Under the pieces are notes generated by a model, which was not told the DNA's origin, ran no database searches, and saw nothing but the letters and a program-made list of their open reading frames with translations. From Phaeoceros laevis (taxonomy: Eukaryota > Anthocerotophyta > Anthocerotopsida > Notothyladales), in contig JBNGIQ010009359.1 in assembly GCA_049999765.1 (NCBI GenBank), positions 32,365 to 74,799 of the forward strand: a DNA stretch of 42,435 nucleotides, given 5' to 3'. The position numbers and the translations under genes are program-made. Of the stretch, positions 41,001-42,435 are shown piece by piece; within the stretch, counting starts at the first letter, position 1, and the number at the start of each line of letters is the position of its first letter.

Positions 41001-42435
41001 TCAGGAAGAAGCAAACTAACCTCATTTAGAGACTCCAGAAAGGGAAATGAGTGATCAAGATGTGTGCCGTGAGGTGTTGGTGCTGGGCCAGAAAAGTCGT
41101 CATTCCCGATCAACTTCATGCGTGCAACACTCAAAACTAGAGCCAGCAGCACCATAGTCCCAGCCAGAAAGATGGTAAAAAGCCATGGACCTCCTAGAGC
41201 ATAGATCACTTCCTCCAGTGGGGTATAGCAATTGGGCATGCGGTACTTGTCAGAGATACACTTATAAGGGCACAGTGCTGACGTTGCTCCACCTGGAAAA
41301 GCATGAAGAACGATGAATACTGCTTCTGGCCTGTTCCAGCATGCAAAAAACGCAGCTTTTGCACCTGCCAGTGTAGGGACTTACCACGGACGTACACATA
41401 GAACGCTCGACGGGGCAGCTGGTCTAAAGCACACTCCTTGCACAGAAGGCTCTCAGATCCCGTCTCATTCTTATATGTCCCTGTTGGGCACTCCTGAAGC
41501 CAGGGTATTGAGGGGGTTAGAATAATATGTTTCTTTTGTCTGTTGAACGGCCAAGATTTGTAAGCTAAAGAGACCAATACAGGAAGTAGACAATTTGTGG
41601 AAAAGCCCTTGCCGTTTGCAGCAAGTGCTATTAGAAGTAAACATGGCAGAGGCGGATGGTGCAAAATCTGATACGTGAAGAGTACGACACACAAAAATCA
41701 TGACTACCTCGCAGAAAACACCATGAAGTCCGCTTGGACATTTCTTCCCACTGATAGAGCCGTCCTCTCCTGAAAGCCCATAATCACTTCCACGTCCACC
41801 TCTGATAGCAGAACTCAAAATGCCAATTGTAAGAATCTAGATGGCGACAATCCTAAGTAGTTTATTCATATTGAGGTCAGCCAGTACCTTGAGTGGATAA
41901 GTCCCTTAACATTTGCAATTGGAACAAAATCCTCTCCAGTTGCAATGTTTGACCAATGGAAGTGTACTCTACCACCAGCTCCACCACCACCACCTAATCT
42001 GCCTCCTTGTCCACCTGCACTGGAGACTACTGAACCATTGCCAAGGGTAAGGGTTTGCAGAAAAACCAGTACGCTCCCTCCAGAACCCCCTCCTGCTCCC
42101 CATGTAACATTCCGGCTGCCAATGTAGGTCTCGCCATTAGCCGTTATTGATCCATATACATCCAGGCTGGAGAGAGAGTGGTCAAGTGAGCCCAAAACTG
42201 CAAATTAAGAAGTAGAGATCAAAAACGATGGTCAACCCTGCGTATGGCATGGTACATGAAAGCAGACGTAGACGCTTTTCGTAAATTCACTGAGCTGGTA
42301 ATTCAAGAAGATCATTCTTACCAACCACACCACCACCTGCAGCATTTTCTCCAGTGCTTGAATTACCACTACCACTACCTAGTTCGCAGGGCAGATCCTC
42401 ATCTCCATACAGTAGGCCTCCTTCAGTCCAGGTGC
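38081..42435 (-). CDS. Glycine-rich multi-pass membrane protein, At5g11700 family, 3' part (runs off the window)
   Basis: Proposed minus-strand exons: beyond 42435-42322, 42197-41888, 41801-41708, 41493-41385, 41292-41021, 40529-40402, 40308-40074, 39953-39765, 39599-39322, 39246-39039, 38951 to about 38644, one or more in the N gap, 38451-38363 and 38231-38081 (TGA). The extracellular glycine-rich part reads GGSGGSVLVFLQTLTLG, then GGGGAGGRVHFHWSNIATGE. A Cys-rich EGF-like stretch follows (KKCPSGLHGVFCE, ECPTGTYKNETGS). Then comes a membrane segment (GGPWLFTIFLAGTMVLLALV), the conserved GPAPTPHGTHLDHSFPFLE, a cytosolic WSWQQWRRRKKVQRLREYV, LFGGDGSYMAPYSLHSDNLL, WYRFVAGLNAQLR, and further membrane segments. 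It ends FQAWLIDLHISNLEIQDYSL. Plant relatives are large proteins of unknown function, misnamed ephrin receptors in some databases. The 5' half is outside the window. Confidence 0.88.
38544..38643. other. Assembly gap (100 N)
   Basis: Exactly 100 N inside the membrane-protein gene. Coding sequence for the segment between ASVFGMYYN and VLALLYGFMYY is probably missing here. Confidence 1.

Noticed and set aside
1-42435. CRISPR arrays, operons, bacterial insertion sequences, tRNA or rRNA genes
   Set aside because: The window is plant nuclear DNA with spliced genes. I saw no regularly spaced repeats, no tRNA-like A and B boxes with cloverleaf pairing, and no rRNA sequence. A tRNAscan-SE run would settle the tRNA point.

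Overview
The window is nuclear DNA of a green plant. Coding regions are broken by many GT-AG introns, mostly about 80-150 bp. The recognisable proteins are plant types: Dicer-like with helicase, PAZ, two RNase III domains and dsRBDs, a CUL4 with the plant N-terminus, a plastid-targeted fructose-bisphosphate aldolase, and the plant glycine-rich membrane family of At5g11700. Compact genes, short introns and a START-like PITP (a family I do not associate with flowering plants) suggest a non-seed land plant (bryophyte or lycophyte) or a close relative. I cannot name the species. Two runs of exactly 100 N (6846-6945, 38544-38643) are scaffold gaps.

Layout. 1-10 kb is a rearranged accessory region. 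It holds a decayed P450 copy ending in a 30-bp perfect palindrome; a short RNase III gene on the minus strand (1935-2788) with a wrecked dsRBD tail (1329-1975); a repeat-rich AT spacer with a PPR fragment; and, on the plus strand, a larger RNase III gene (5677-9682) built as two RNase III plus dsRBD units. The promoters and leaders of the two RNase III genes are an inverted duplication, so the genes are transcribed away from each other. 10.6-12.5 kb is an intact P450, the likely relative of the pseudogene. 13.1-13.9 kb is a very diverged intronless TBP-like gene with one frameshift. 14-16 kb is AT-rich intergenic DNA.

16.3-42.4 kb is ordinary gene-dense DNA: CUL4 (16353-21095), an intronless class I PITP (21862-23517), a full-length DCL4-like Dicer (24707-32496), plastid aldolase (33148-35842), a small unrecognised basic protein on the minus strand (36257-37158), and the 3' part of a glycine-rich multi-pass membrane protein on the minus strand (38081 to beyond the window end).

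The unifying theme is RNase III. Within about 31 kb there are one complete Dicer and two stand-alone RNase III/dsRBD genes that resemble the C-terminal RNase IIIb-dsRBD part of Dicer. The two small genes share an intron position that the Dicer lacks, plus their promoters, so they are sisters. One unit keeps its catalytic acids; the second RNase III unit of the large gene has lost two of four. Together they could process or sequester double-stranded RNA alongside the Dicer, but that is inference. CUL4, PITP, aldolase and the membrane protein are housekeeping genes with no visible link to this theme.
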